Below, piece after piece: positions 22,730 to 33,629 of a DNA stretch of 64,000 nt (the first letter of the stretch is position 1; the number at the start of each line of letters is the position of its first letter). Under the pieces are notes generated by a model. The model was not told where the DNA came from. It saw nothing but the letters and a program-made list of their open reading frames with translations, and searched no databases. The DNA comes from Atriophallophorus winterbourni (Eukaryota > Platyhelminthes > Trematoda > Plagiorchiida > Microphallidae), in NCBI GenBank assembly GCA_013407085.1, contig JACCGJ010000335.1:45800-109799 (forward strand), given 5' to 3'. The translations under genes and the position numbers were made by a program.

Positions 22730-23410
22730 CCGCTTATGATAGTGCTCTTCTGTTCTATACAAACGCTTGTAGAATTAGAAATAGATGGGCCAAACTCCTC
22801 TGTAAAGTTGATGAACCCAATACAAAATTGTGGGTGTCACGGAATTATTGTTGTCTCATGATGACCACATACCAGCTATAATAGCTGACAGGTTTAGCGC
22901 CGTAAGAAGTGATCGACCTCTTGGTAAGCTAGCAGGAGGGGCGCTGCTCCTTATTGATAATGCTATTCCTTTCAACGAACGTGCAGATAATATCTGCCTT
23001 GTTGCATGCATGGATGCACGCGTATAGTGGTAAGCTGCGTCTACGGTAGTCCGAACACTAGTTTGGGAGAAGATGCTCTTTTGCAAATTAAGCTTACGTC
23101 TCTTTTGACCATAGCACCACGTGTTGTAATCTTCGGTGATTTTAATCTACCCGAAATAAACGGAGAGTACCAAACCTCGCATGCTCCAGGGAACGCGAAC
23201 GACTTTCTGGACTGGCTACACTCCCATGCACTTCACCAATACGTAAACGAACCAACTATATTCCGCGAGAGTCAGTCTCCGTCTACTCTTGATCTAGTGA
23301 TTTCAACTGCTAAAAGCGGTATAGAAAATTTGGTCTTCCTACCACCACTAAGAAAGAGCGACCATGTAGTGTTAGCCTGCGAGTTACTCTTGTCATTTGA
23401 TAAACCCTCA
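22730..23410 (+). pseudogene. CR1-like LINE APE endonuclease
   Basis: LLFYTNACRIRNRWAKLLCKVDEPN start, GGALLLIDNAIPF, VSCVYGSPN, the catalytic VVIFGDFNLPEI (about 23127-23160), STLDLVIS and SDHVVL near 23360 are the ordered motifs of an APE-type endonuclease. A frameshift near 22850 and another near 23020 split it. The RT domain is lost: RTE-like 3' sequence abuts at about 23410. Confidence 0.85.
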
Positions 23411-23650
23411 CTTAAGCTGGAAACCTTACGAGATATGGCTGAAAACCGAAGTCAGTGGCGGCAGTGTATTTTATTATGTGTCATAATTTTTTATCGGATA
23501 TTATTTTATATAAAAAAACAAAAACAGAAAAACAAAATCGCATGCAGTAAAACTACAAAAACAAGCTGCTTTTTGCGCATTTGCTTTTGCATATTCCGCT
23601 TGCCTGCTTTCCCCTTTTTCACGCGCTTGATGATCTGCTTTTCCTGCCTC
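23410..23650 (+). mobile_element. RTE-like LINE 3'-end fragment
   Basis: ETLRDMAENRSQWRQC followed by the same 3' sequence as at 21020-21275. Truncated 5'. It replaces the RT part of the upstream LINE. Confidence 0.75.
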
Positions 23651-23689
23651 ATATTGCTTGGTACTTTGTCTGGCTCCAGACTTATGCTT

Positions 23690-23960
23690 CACGATGATGA
23701 TGATGACACTATCATCGCTTTAGATTTAGCGAGGAAGTCACTCATCTCAGATATGATCTTTAAGGATCGTACAAACTTGACTGTACAAAAAATTATCAAC
23801 GCTGTAACAACTTGTCTAAAGATGTACCATTTAGTTAATGGACAGCTATACAAACAAAACGATGGTTTAGTGATGGGTCCGACTATTTCCCCGGCGCTAG
23901 CGAATATGTACATGGGACATTTCGAAGAAATAGCTTTGAAAAACGAAGCCTTCTTCTTTT
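23690..23960 (+). mobile_element. Penelope-like element RT fragment
   Basis: About 85 codons without a break, containing SLISDMIFKDRTNLTV, VNGQLYKQNDGLVMG and ISPALANMYMGHFEEIAL. The GL-MG--ISP-LAN--M-HFE pattern is the Penelope-like RT signature. The 5' and 3' parts are absent. It shows that a Penelope-like family, a possible mobiliser of the hammerhead repeats, exists in this genome. Confidence 0.82.
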
Positions 23961-24057
23961 TCTTCTGAATTGAAAGCTGAAGGGATAAAATCCCGTTTAA
24001 ACTTCATCACAGCAATAAACATGGGTAACTTATGCTGACAAACAAAAAAACCCTTTC

Positions 24058-24268
24058 GTGCACGGATGTGCAATCGTGCAGCATTTCTGTGCTATGCGGC
24101 TAACACAGTGCTAAATTGATTGGCTAACGGTAGTGAACTTCATGCTGAAACACGCTGGAGTCTCACTACCATTTCTATTCCCCCTCATATCTGTCTAGGC
24201 CTGGGCAACCTGACGTGTAGTGTACGGGACATTTCCAGGATCAGGCTTGTGCTTTCATACCATACCAT
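24058..24268 (-). repeat. SINE-like repeat (inverted copy)
   Basis: Reverse complement of the repeat at 22205-22445 with moderate divergence. It ends near a CATACCATACCATAATAAA stretch. Confidence 0.7.
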
Positions 24269-24425
24269 AATAAATCACTCCGGTGAACAGCTCCACCCGT
24301 CTCAACAATTTATTATTATTTATTTATTTATTCACACAAGTCTTTACAGACGATGTGCCAACAAGTATACCATGAAGAAGGTACATGATGAGAGAAAAAA
24401 GAAAAAAAAAGAGGGTGATTTTTTG

Positions 24426-25425
24426 NNNNNNNNNNNNNNNNNNNNNNNNNNNNNNNNNNNNNNNNNNNNNNNNNNNNNNNNNNNNNNNNNNNNNNNNNNN
24501 NNNNNNNNNNNNNNNNNNNNNNNNNNNNNNNNNNNNNNNNNNNNNNNNNNNNNNNNNNNNNNNNNNNNNNNNNNNNNNNNNNNNNNNNNNNNNNNNNNNN
24601 NNNNNNNNNNNNNNNNNNNNNNNNNNNNNNNNNNNNNNNNNNNNNNNNNNNNNNNNNNNNNNNNNNNNNNNNNNNNNNNNNNNNNNNNNNNNNNNNNNNN
24701 NNNNNNNNNNNNNNNNNNNNNNNNNNNNNNNNNNNNNNNNNNNNNNNNNNNNNNNNNNNNNNNNNNNNNNNNNNNNNNNNNNNNNNNNNNNNNNNNNNNN
24801 NNNNNNNNNNNNNNNNNNNNNNNNNNNNNNNNNNNNNNNNNNNNNNNNNNNNNNNNNNNNNNNNNNNNNNNNNNNNNNNNNNNNNNNNNNNNNNNNNNNN
24901 NNNNNNNNNNNNNNNNNNNNNNNNNNNNNNNNNNNNNNNNNNNNNNNNNNNNNNNNNNNNNNNNNNNNNNNNNNNNNNNNNNNNNNNNNNNNNNNNNNNN
25001 NNNNNNNNNNNNNNNNNNNNNNNNNNNNNNNNNNNNNNNNNNNNNNNNNNNNNNNNNNNNNNNNNNNNNNNNNNNNNNNNNNNNNNNNNNNNNNNNNNNN
25101 NNNNNNNNNNNNNNNNNNNNNNNNNNNNNNNNNNNNNNNNNNNNNNNNNNNNNNNNNNNNNNNNNNNNNNNNNNNNNNNNNNNNNNNNNNNNNNNNNNNN
25201 NNNNNNNNNNNNNNNNNNNNNNNNNNNNNNNNNNNNNNNNNNNNNNNNNNNNNNNNNNNNNNNNNNNNNNNNNNNNNNNNNNNNNNNNNNNNNNNNNNNN
25301 NNNNNNNNNNNNNNNNNNNNNNNNNNNNNNNNNNNNNNNNNNNNNNNNNNNNNNNNNNNNNNNNNNNNNNNNNNNNNNNNNNNNNNNNNNNNNNNNNNNN
25401 NNNNNNNNNNNNNNNNNNNNNNNNN
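24426..25425. other. Assembly gap (1000 N)
   Basis: Exactly 1000 unknown bases between the two AK7 copies. The round size suggests a placeholder, so the true distance and content are unknown. Confidence 1.
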
Positions 25426-26713
25426 AATCTGACTTTAAACAAATGAATATTTTTGTCTAGACTTTGATTCGATGAGGATGTCTAATTGCATCTGATTTAA
25501 GATTTACAATAAAAAAGCAAACAGTTGTACAATATCATAAGATAAACGTATAAAAGTTACACAAATAGTATTTCATGTTTGCCTTCCCATGTACCGCAAG
25601 TTTCCGTTCCGTTTTCGGAGATGATTGACATGACATGTCAATATTGGTTGCTGACTGTTATGTAGCATGTTTCACATGTAAACCTAAACCCCAACGTAAA
25701 TTGATATCCGTTTTGTGCCATTATACTTGTTGAAATGCCGTCCCATTTCGTTATAATGTTGCTAAGGTTAAACAAATGCCATGTTTTATGGCATAAAACG
25801 TAAACCTGTTTCCTCCTAAAAATAGTTTTGCGAGTGATCTGGTCATAGCATGCATTGCCGTTGATTCTGTATAAGAAAAGGATCGTGTGACATTTTCTGT
25901 CGAACTTTGATTTTGCTACCACTAATTTCAATGTGACAAAACACGTTCAACCAGTCCGATTGACTGCTGCTGGTAGGCGGGCAAGCATACATGTTTTGTT
26001 CTAATTGTGGCTAAAAATGTTCAAATTCTGCGAATTTAAATTACGAACCGTTTTCGGACAACATTTTCTCAGGTATCACAACTTTGAGAATGATTCTTTT
26101 AATAGAGACGGAGCCAAGTAAATTGAAGCACCATTCATTAGGATAGTTTAGGGACACTGTGAATATGCATCAATGCTGAAGTAGCGATAGATGCGGAACC
26201 TGCAAAATCAATGTGTATTTTCAACCCTTTCAACATCAAAGGGAACAACACCTTTTTGGACTCGAGTCACTTATACAGAACCAATGGAGATACAGCATAT
26301 TAGTTGAGTAAATATTCGTCTAATGTGTTGTTTGCCTCGCTTATACTGCGACGCCAGTTTCTGACTGTTTGTTTTTATTAGAAGAAGACAGCAAGCTCAA
26401 GTTAAAGTGTGTTCATTACCGAACCATTAGGAAGCGCATAACTGTTTTACATTACAATTTAAGTAACCCTAATCTGAACGGAATAGTTGTTTGCATCGAT
26501 TGGATAGAGTATTAATCTCTCGCGTTTATTTTGTCGATATCTGCAGGCATTCACGTATACACTCAGGTTCGGATAAGATTGCGAGAGCATTTACCAACTT
26601 TGCACTGCAAAATCTTGACCAGAAGCTCTCAGGCATAGGTGGATCACGCATTTCCTTATAAGAAAATAAAAGCACGGCAACAGAAGAATCGGAAACGTAA
26701 CTAAGTAACTTAC
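25426..26713. other. No gene seen (downstream of AK7 copy B exon 8)
   Basis: Expected to hold further AK7 exons if copy B were complete. I see no P-loop or adenylate kinase motif on the minus strand. AT-rich, without recognisable repeats. Confidence 0.5.
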
Positions 26714-29700
26714 CGTAAACTCTGGATCCAAGAACGCTTCTTCACGATCTACGCTCCTCAACTTTCCCGTACTCAAGCTTTGAGATATAGCCTGCATTGG
26801 AAAACATTTTTTTGTATTTTCAAAATCAACTATTGGTGGCAAACGGACATAGTTCTAGGGTACTTACTTTTAACAACTCAGCCAACGTGTTCTGGGATTC
26901 GTCTTTTGCTATAATATAGTGCTTTAATGGACGCATTTCCATAATCGTATGAAGGGCACTGAAAGACAATGAGTTGCAATAGGAATTCTACGGTGAACAT
27001 AAGAGATTTATTTTTGTGTGTTTGAATCATTGTGATAATTTCAGTGAAAACAATTGTACTGGTAACCATATTTTGTGCTTGTACATATTTTTCCACAAAC
27101 TGCATTTACGCCAAGTTTAAATGTTATTTTACTAGCTTGACAAACAATAGGATTACTTTTTGATGATCTATTAGACACTCGTTTTCATATATTTGTGGGT
27201 GCTAAGTTGAATTCCTTGCCGTTCCCTACGGTCCCGGCTTGACCACCCCCGTTAATGCATTGGATATTAGACAGTGGGTCTGGCGATTGCGCAGTCTTAC
27301 TATTGGTCGACACGGAGTGCGCACGATGTGCAATGCACATTATAAAAATCGATTTAGCCAATCAGCTTATGCGTTGTTAGTTGTGCTTCAACCAATCACG
27401 TGGTTGTGGTCGTGCCAGCTGTGCGATTCACCAGAAGCCGTTAATCGATTACGTTATCGATGTTGCAGGGGTTTCCAACAAAAGATATCATTGAATTAGC
27501 AGATGCCCATTTAAACATGCATTTTTAATTAGGCTATCATTGCAGATATACTAATATCAAGAGCTAGATTGTTTTTAGTCACAATTTGACAACTAACTTA
27601 GACAAAAATTGAATAAATGCAGCAAAAACAAAAATGGACTAAACAATGCTATAATAAATGCCATTTTTAATTAGGGATTACGGTATCAACAAAAATGTGA
27701 AAAATAATAGTAGATAACGAATAGAGTATATCACAAATGTTCTTTTGTATATATAAGTCCAATTTTGCTTTAAATATCACCATGCAAGGAGAGTTAAGGT
27801 AGGGGATTCCAAAAGAATGTGGCATGAACGGCAAAAAATAACGCTGCCAATCAATACGGGAATTTAGGAATTGGGATAGGGTATGTCTACGAGTCACTTG
27901 CTCGTCACACTTGAAACTAGTGTCTAAGTGGATGTCCTTTGGTAGACACAATTCTATAGGTCAGAATTATATCGCGTCATAACCTCCTTTGGGTAAAGTC
28001 GCAATCTTTTGTGTACGCAACATTGCACTGTGATAGATTTCTTCAAAGAGAGCAATATTTTTTCACAGCCAATGAGCCCAGACTTTGACCGCATACTTCA
28101 GAATAGGGCGAAGGTAGATGTTCATTAGCCTTAGTAACTTAACCAGCGAGAATCTTCCAAATTTTCTTCGAAATATGACTAACAATCTACTGGCCTGTCG
28201 ATATATATTCGTGGCCATAACGTTAACATTTATATATGATTCACATACCGTGCCAACGGAATTGTACCTCATTTAACACTTTCTCCAATATTCAGTGCAA
28301 ACAACAAGAAAACAAGCGTAAATTGGACATGAAGTGAACAAAACAACTAATCGTTTTTTCGGATAAGCAAACGCAATCATCTCCGAGTTGTTTGTACTCA
28401 GTCGGCAGGAAAGTATGGATGGGTTCCACGTAACTGTAGGTAATATGAGAATAACAGGAGATCTTGACAGTTTAAGTCACCAGTGAGAGTGTCCATGTCC
28501 TAGTACATGAGAATGGAATGAAGCCATCTAGTAGGCAATTACTTCAAAGCTTCCGCCACTTAAAAAAGGGTAAATACAACTATTACATTGATTACTTTTG
28601 GCAGCAAAGATTGAGTTAAGTTATATCAGCATGGCACTAATGGGAGGACATTGGTCTATGGTGGTTTTTACTCACATTCTTCGGGCATCATTCACTAAAT
28701 GAACGGGTACTTATTATCGAAAATGGAAACCAGTATTTTACAGTTTCCGATCCAGTATCTAGGGCACCCCTATGAACCTAGCGGTTGTTGCTTATGATCA
28801 AGTTTGGTGTACAGGGTGAAAACTGAAAACGTGCATACCTGGCAAGATCATTGATATGAATAGTGGGCACGACATTTTCTCCATCCCCGGGAACATCAAG
28901 GAACGGTGCGTTGTGCCAGGCTTTCTTTAACAAGAAAGAGAATATGATAAAGCCTTTCTGGATATATAAAGGCCAACGTAGTATTAAAACGTCGTTGATT
29001 CAAGCTATTTACATATAACTGAGTCACGCCTGTAAGTTGAAATGCGGGTAACTTCGACAGCTGTTCGAATGGTGGTTGAGCTAACATGTTAAATTGTGCA
29101 AGCTTATATAAAAAAATAAGAACAAATTTATCGTAGACATTTTCGGTATTGCGCTTGAGGTTTCATAGTATAAATAAGTGAAATGTGATAAATGTTACTC
29201 ATTGCTTCGACCTCACGGGTTTCTACTATCAACTACAATGATAAAATGTTTTCCAGCACAGAAACCACGTATGTCGCAACGCAAGTAATCTCTTACTGGG
29301 TTGCGGGTAGTCCGATGGCTTAAGAGTGCGCTCGGAGGTTCGTGATGTGCCCTTTGGGGAATATGTGCTTAGCTCTGATTCCCCAACACACGCAGGTGTA
29401 TAGTTGGTGGCTAAAATAATCGGATAAATACACGTGACATGGTAAAGCCATTTCCAGTGGGTGGCTCATCCCCTTTTCGCGTCAATGAAAGTGAGGTTGA
29501 ACTCTGGCTCCATGACTCCCAATGAGTTGACAAGGATTTAAAAAATAGTTTACTGCCATATCCTCTCATACGCTTGAACCACTAAACGAAATTTTTCATG
29601 ATACGTCGTACTTAATAGAATTAATTGAGATTATCACTAACGGTACGGTAATAGTGTCATGTTCCACCGTAGTCGATGAACCGATAAGCGAACATAGGTA

Positions 29701-32700
29701 TTTTTATATATCATTTTTGACCTTGACAACTAAATTTTAGTTAACAGCGTCACCCTGGTTGAAGTTCCTCCGATCCGACTTCGCAAAGTGAACTTTCACT
29801 GAAGTGAACGGCTTGAATTCGCATTCAATAGGTGGATTATTATGCTCGGCGAGGAAAGCTTGTTATGAAAGCGGCAGTCGTGTTGATGTCATCCCGCTCG
29901 CTTACCAACATTGATTGAACACGTGTGGTAATCGAGGAATAGGCAACTCATGACATCGCTTGGAACGACACCAACGAAGGCCGTTATCTAAGCGAATTGC
30001 ACATTGCAAACAGGAATTCATGCTCAAAACTTCTGTTATCTCCGCTGAAGTAGCAGATCAAAAAGCGCAACTATTTTGCGTGTACTTTTTGCAGATTCTT
30101 AGTCACATTTAATCATTGTGAAAATGCGAGAATCAAACGTTATTAACACTATCAATTAGCATGCTTGAAGCTAGTTGCATTAGTAAGTTAGGGAAGCGTT
30201 AGTATTATATGCACACGTTATTCACAAGTATTTCATTAGTTGAAAATAAACTTACTTTGAAAAATGGATGCAGCAAATTTTGTTCCTCACCGTATGTTAT
30301 TCCAGTGACCACGACGTACGTCAATAACTTATATTTATCCTAAGGCTATTTTATACCGGGAATCGCAACAAGTCTTACTGTCCTGCCGTAGTAAATTGTC
30401 GTTTTCTCGGCTTCCAAATGAGCCTTGAAATTCGGATGTGCTTTGCGTCTGACATAGTCCTCGTCTGCGAACGGAAGTTCTGGATCATCCTTTTATCGTA
30501 TTAATTAGGATTAAGGGGTGAATTTTACCTCATCTGGAAGCAATGACCTTGCCCATGTTAAAACACTTGATAGTAGGATAAAGATTTTCTGTTTGGGAAG
30601 GTTTTCGATGTTGTCATGCAACCGCTCCAGCATCCACATGGCTTCCTCAATTTGAGATGCATCATCTTTTATATTGTAAATGATATAATCACACGTGATC
30701 AGTTGGTTATATAGATCTTTCCTCTTTTCACACTGTATAGAAATGGAATACAATGAGTGAGATTTTAAATCGAGTCATATAACATGCATATATTATGCAA
30801 TAAATTCTGTTATAAAAAACATTTTGATACTTCATCTTCCAAGATGCGCGTAGAATTTAAATCCATTCACTATAAGACACAGATGATTAAAAAACCATTT
30901 ATTGTTGATGAGATTATATAGATGATGAATAACTACGATTATGAAATTACTGTTAAATCAAATATATGCTTACTTTTAAAAATAACGCAACTCACAAATT
31001 GTCAACGAAAATTCTGCTCGCATATACATTAAAAGTATATGCAACACTGAGACCAGAGGATTTGGATTTTAGTCACTCTATTAAAAGGTTTTCGAACCTC
31101 AAACTGGGTAATCCAAAAACGTTTATTTCCGCATTGAAATTATCGTTTGTTTTTTGAACAAATACCAGGCACAAACAAACTAAGAGAAAACATCCTTGTT
31201 TGAAGCTTCGGAAGGTTCCAGAAGCTCCTAATATGCAGTGTTAGAGTGGGTTGAATCTTCTGTACCAGAGTGGAGAGACAGAGGTTTTGAATAGATTTGG
31301 AGAGCAGCATGAAACTTAAGAAATTTGATGACCCCTCCCTACTAACGTAATCAAAATCTACAAATTATTTTTTCAAATCAAAACTTCTCTTGAATGTTTC
31401 ACAGAAAACGATGTCATTATACATACCATGAAATTTAAAATTATTCACTGCTTTTGAATACCGTTGATTTTTGTCCAGTAGCCATTTGCACGGGCCTCAC
31501 AGTGGCAAAGCAAAAATAACGTTTGACTTTCAATCAAGTGGTTCAAGTTCAAATCCAGCTGGGTTACACGTTTCTAGAAATATTTTCAGCACAGATCCAC
31601 ATTATAAGCAGGTGTAAAATGAATACCAACGTCGGGTAAGGTTGGTACGACCAACCTGTTCAATCACATGAATACCCACTCAAGTAGACTGGGTTTAAAA
31701 CTCATGATCATGAATATAAAAGATCATTTGCATGCATCTCCATCACACACACCCCACGACCGGTTTCGTGCTGTTTGCACTCATCAGGTAGGGACAGTAG
31801 GATCAGGATCCGCATGCGCTTAAAACAGTGGAAAAATGGTAAACAAGTTATATTCATGGTCATGGGTTTTAAACCCAGTCTACATGAGTGGGGACTCATG
31901 TGATTGAACAGGTTGGTCGGACCAACCTTACCCAACAGTGGCATACAAGCTCAACTTGTTAACCATTGTTTCACTGTTTCAAGGGCATGCGGATCTTGAT
32001 CCAACTGTCCCTATCGGATGAGTGCAAACAGCACGAAACCGGTCGTGGTGTGTGTGTGTGATGGAGATGCATGCAAATGAGCTTTTATATTGAATACCAA
32101 CGTCATTTGGGAAAACAAACACATTGTCAAATTGGTGAAACTATAATGACAATACGCTTCATGCTAAAGGAACCGAAGACAAAATAAGAAATAAAAAATC
32201 ATTTTTGGAATGCCTAAAAGTCTGTTGCATATCGTTAGTATGTATTTGAAACAATAATAGGCACGGGATATTACCTTGCATAATGCCACTTGTAATAAAA
32301 ACAGTCATTAACACAACATCAGTGTCAGCTTACACTTTATCCGATGGAAAATCTGATGTGGCATTCAGATCAATGGCTCACATATTTGTTCAAGTCTTTC
32401 ACGACTAGCCCAACATATAATGCAACGCAAAGGGCCAATTCAAATAGGAACACTAAATGCTTCGTCATGATCAGGCAAAGGTGAACGCATATCTAAGCCG
32501 TAAGACGTGGGACTACAATCATGAAAATCGGGGGTTTGAGTATCACCAAAGGCAGAGGATATGCACCGCTAATGAGCTCAAATAAGAGCGAAACTAGAGT
32601 ACAGTGCTTTGTCGTGACCAAATTTGTGAATATTCCAAAGGATCGGATACTTCCTTTCCGATCACCGAAGTAATGGTGACAGATCTATATTTAACGGCAG

Positions 32701-33430
32701 ACTTGAGTCTCCACCTTTGAACATAGGATTGATGACACCACATTTTTAGTCCTACAGACAGCATTACATCGGTAGTATGCACCGAATGCACAAAGGTAAA
32801 GTCAAAATAGCATTAATAATCTTCAGCATGGCAGGGTACCAAGCCAACGATAAATGACACATTATTTTTCAACAAATCAATGCGATCATAAATTTTTAAA
32901 AGCACTGAGCATAAATATCTGGGGAATTCACCGAATATATATGAATTATCTTACAAGCTGGAAATAAATCTCGATTTATCCAAAACATATTGGCGACTAA
33001 CTCTTTCTAAGTTCAAAAAGAGTCACAACTGTGATTTAAAACAGAAATAATTTCTATCTCGAATAAATTTCATTATGCATATAAATCTTTCAGATAAAAC
33101 GACATGAACAGATTTTAACGCGTTTAAATGTATTACCTTGAAGACATCTTCCAGAAATGCAGGTTTTATGGATGAATCAGCACTGAGTGACCCAAAAACC
33201 TTGTACCTCGTGCCAATTTTATTTTGAACTAACTCATCTTCAGCTTCCTCCATTTGTTCACTATCATCTTTGGGAACTGCGCTTCCAATAAGTGTTTCAG
33301 AGAGTTTCTTATAAAAAGTCAGCATTCAAATAACTTTACTAACCTTACTGATATGATAATTATCATATTGATCAACATTAGCAATGAAAATGCGATCTCT
33401 TATTGGATTATCTGCAGATAATGGATTCAT
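26714..33430 (-). CDS. AK7: Adenylate kinase 7 homologue, copy B, exons 1-8 (3' incomplete)
   Basis: Exons, 5' to 3': 33344-33430, 33137-33307, 30529-30732, 30379-30489, 30256-30327, 28839-28924, 26868-26958 and 26714-26791. All have GT-AG borders and compatible phases, giving 900 bp of open frame. Exons 7-8 carry KHYIIAKDESQNTLAELLK and ISQSLSTGKLRSVDREEAF, matching the end of the AK7 SDR-like domain. Differences from copy A are mostly single substitutions: Ser to Cys at the exon 3 start, Ile to Leu, Leu to Val, Met to Ile. No kinase-domain exon (P-loop) is seen between 26714 and the N gap at 25425. The copy is therefore either 3' truncated or continues into unresolved sequence. Intron 2 contains a hammerhead element inserted after the duplication. 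Confidence 0.92.
26959..27664. other. AK7 intron 6, copy B, unassigned part
   Basis: AT-rich intron. 27220-27480 is more GC-rich, with CCAATCA and ATTGGT elements, but no coding or repeat identity is clear. Confidence 0.45.
27665..28330 (-). mobile_element. CR1-like LINE 3' fragment (copy B, AK7 intron 6)
   Basis: On the minus strand: YRQASRLLVIFRRKFGRFSLVKLLRLMNIYL with RPILKY, then a C-terminal ADSRI/SFGIPYLNSP...FKAKLDLYI segment. It is the same family as the 53.6-57.4 kb LINE and as window positions 1-330. Truncated at both ends with frame breaks. Confidence 0.78.
28925..30255. other. AK7 intron 5, copy B
   Basis: Counterpart of 985-2331. No gene beyond the tRNA-like remnant at 29308-29359. 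Confidence 0.7.
29308..29359 (+). repeat. tRNA-like SINE remnant (copy B)
   Basis: Counterpart of 1379-1438 with the TGTTCAC segment deleted, so GAGTGCGC runs straight into TCGGAGG. It is a decayed copy in AK7 intron 5. Confidence 0.3.
31328..31588 (+). repeat. Copy-B-only segment with tRNA-like promoter boxes
   Basis: Absent from copy A, where position 3412 joins the equivalent of 31589. At 31504 there is an A-box-like TGGCAAAGC, and 43 bp later a B box AGTTCAAATCC (31547-31557), the tRNA spacing. A 5-bp anticodon-type stem with loop CTTTCAA (TTC anticodon position) lies between them. The T stem is weak, so this is more likely a SINE head than a functional tRNA. It could also be a deletion in A. 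Confidence 0.5.
31752..31793 (-). ncRNA. Hammerhead ribozyme, type I, complete core
   Basis: On the minus strand: CCCTAC, CTGATGA, stem II GTGC-AAACA-GCAC, GAAA, then ACCGGT forming a minimal helix III, C as the cleavage base (GTC), and GTGGGG. Helix I pairs CCCTAC with GTGGGG (six pairs, one U-G). Every conserved core position is present. Hammerheads with such a short helix III usually act as dimers. It lies on the AK7 sense strand. Confidence 0.88.
32009..32050 (+). ncRNA. Hammerhead ribozyme, core-mutated partner
   Basis: CCCTAT, CGGATGA (CTGATGA with U4 changed to G), GTGC-AAACA-GCAC, GAAA, ACCGGTC, GTGGTG. The U4 change hits an essential core base, so cleavage is unlikely. Confidence 0.82.
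32640..32905 (-). mobile_element. LINE fragment at the copy B deletion junction
   Basis: Matches 7874-8130. The left junction has about 15 bp of filler (AAAGGATCGGATACT) between sequences equivalent to 4010 and 7874. Part of the filler is the reverse complement of the adjoining TTTCCGATC. Confidence 0.7.
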
Positions 33431-33629
33431 TTTAATTTTAATTTTTCAAATGTGTACATGTGTTTTCATGACAACGACCTTCTTTTGGGTTAACTTCAAG
33501 TACAAGTTATCAGAAGTTATTAGAAGTCAATTAATAACTGAGACGAGATTGATAAACTCATTCATATACTTTCATTCTTATTTATGAAAGTTTAAATTAT
33601 TTGGCGAATACATTTTTCTGATGAAAATT

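Larger units (their letters stand above)
31634..32091. mobile_element. Retrozyme-like hammerhead element, inverted dimer, in AK7 copy B intron 2
   Basis: A 458-bp insert flanked by 13-bp GAATACCAACGTC duplications, with the empty site at 3450-3462 in copy A. Order: spacer (31634-31718), hammerhead unit on minus (31719-31848), inverted spacer (31849-31932), hammerhead unit on plus (31933-32087). Spacer arms share GGTAAGGTTGGT, CGACCAACCTGTTCAATCAC and AGACTGGGTTTAAAAC in opposite orientation. It has no ORF and depends on other machinery. The small size, lack of coding and hammerheads resemble animal retrozymes; the inverted order does not. Confidence 0.88.

Noticed and set aside
24120..25460. 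Very long open frames across the N gap
   Set aside because: They exist only because unknown bases are read as open codons. There is no coding evidence.
25638..25931. 97-codon minus-strand frame as the next AK7 exon
   Set aside because: Its sequence does not fit the region after the SDR-like domain, and no fitting splice phase is seen.
31492..31565. Functional tRNA-Glu gene
   Set aside because: The anticodon arm and promoter boxes fit, but the T stem and acceptor stem do not pair convincingly.
31741..31800. Could the CACACACCCC-hammerhead segment be a simple GT-rich microsatellite?
   Set aside because: The conserved CTGATGA, paired stem II, GAAA and compensating helix I recur in many copies, which a microsatellite does not explain.
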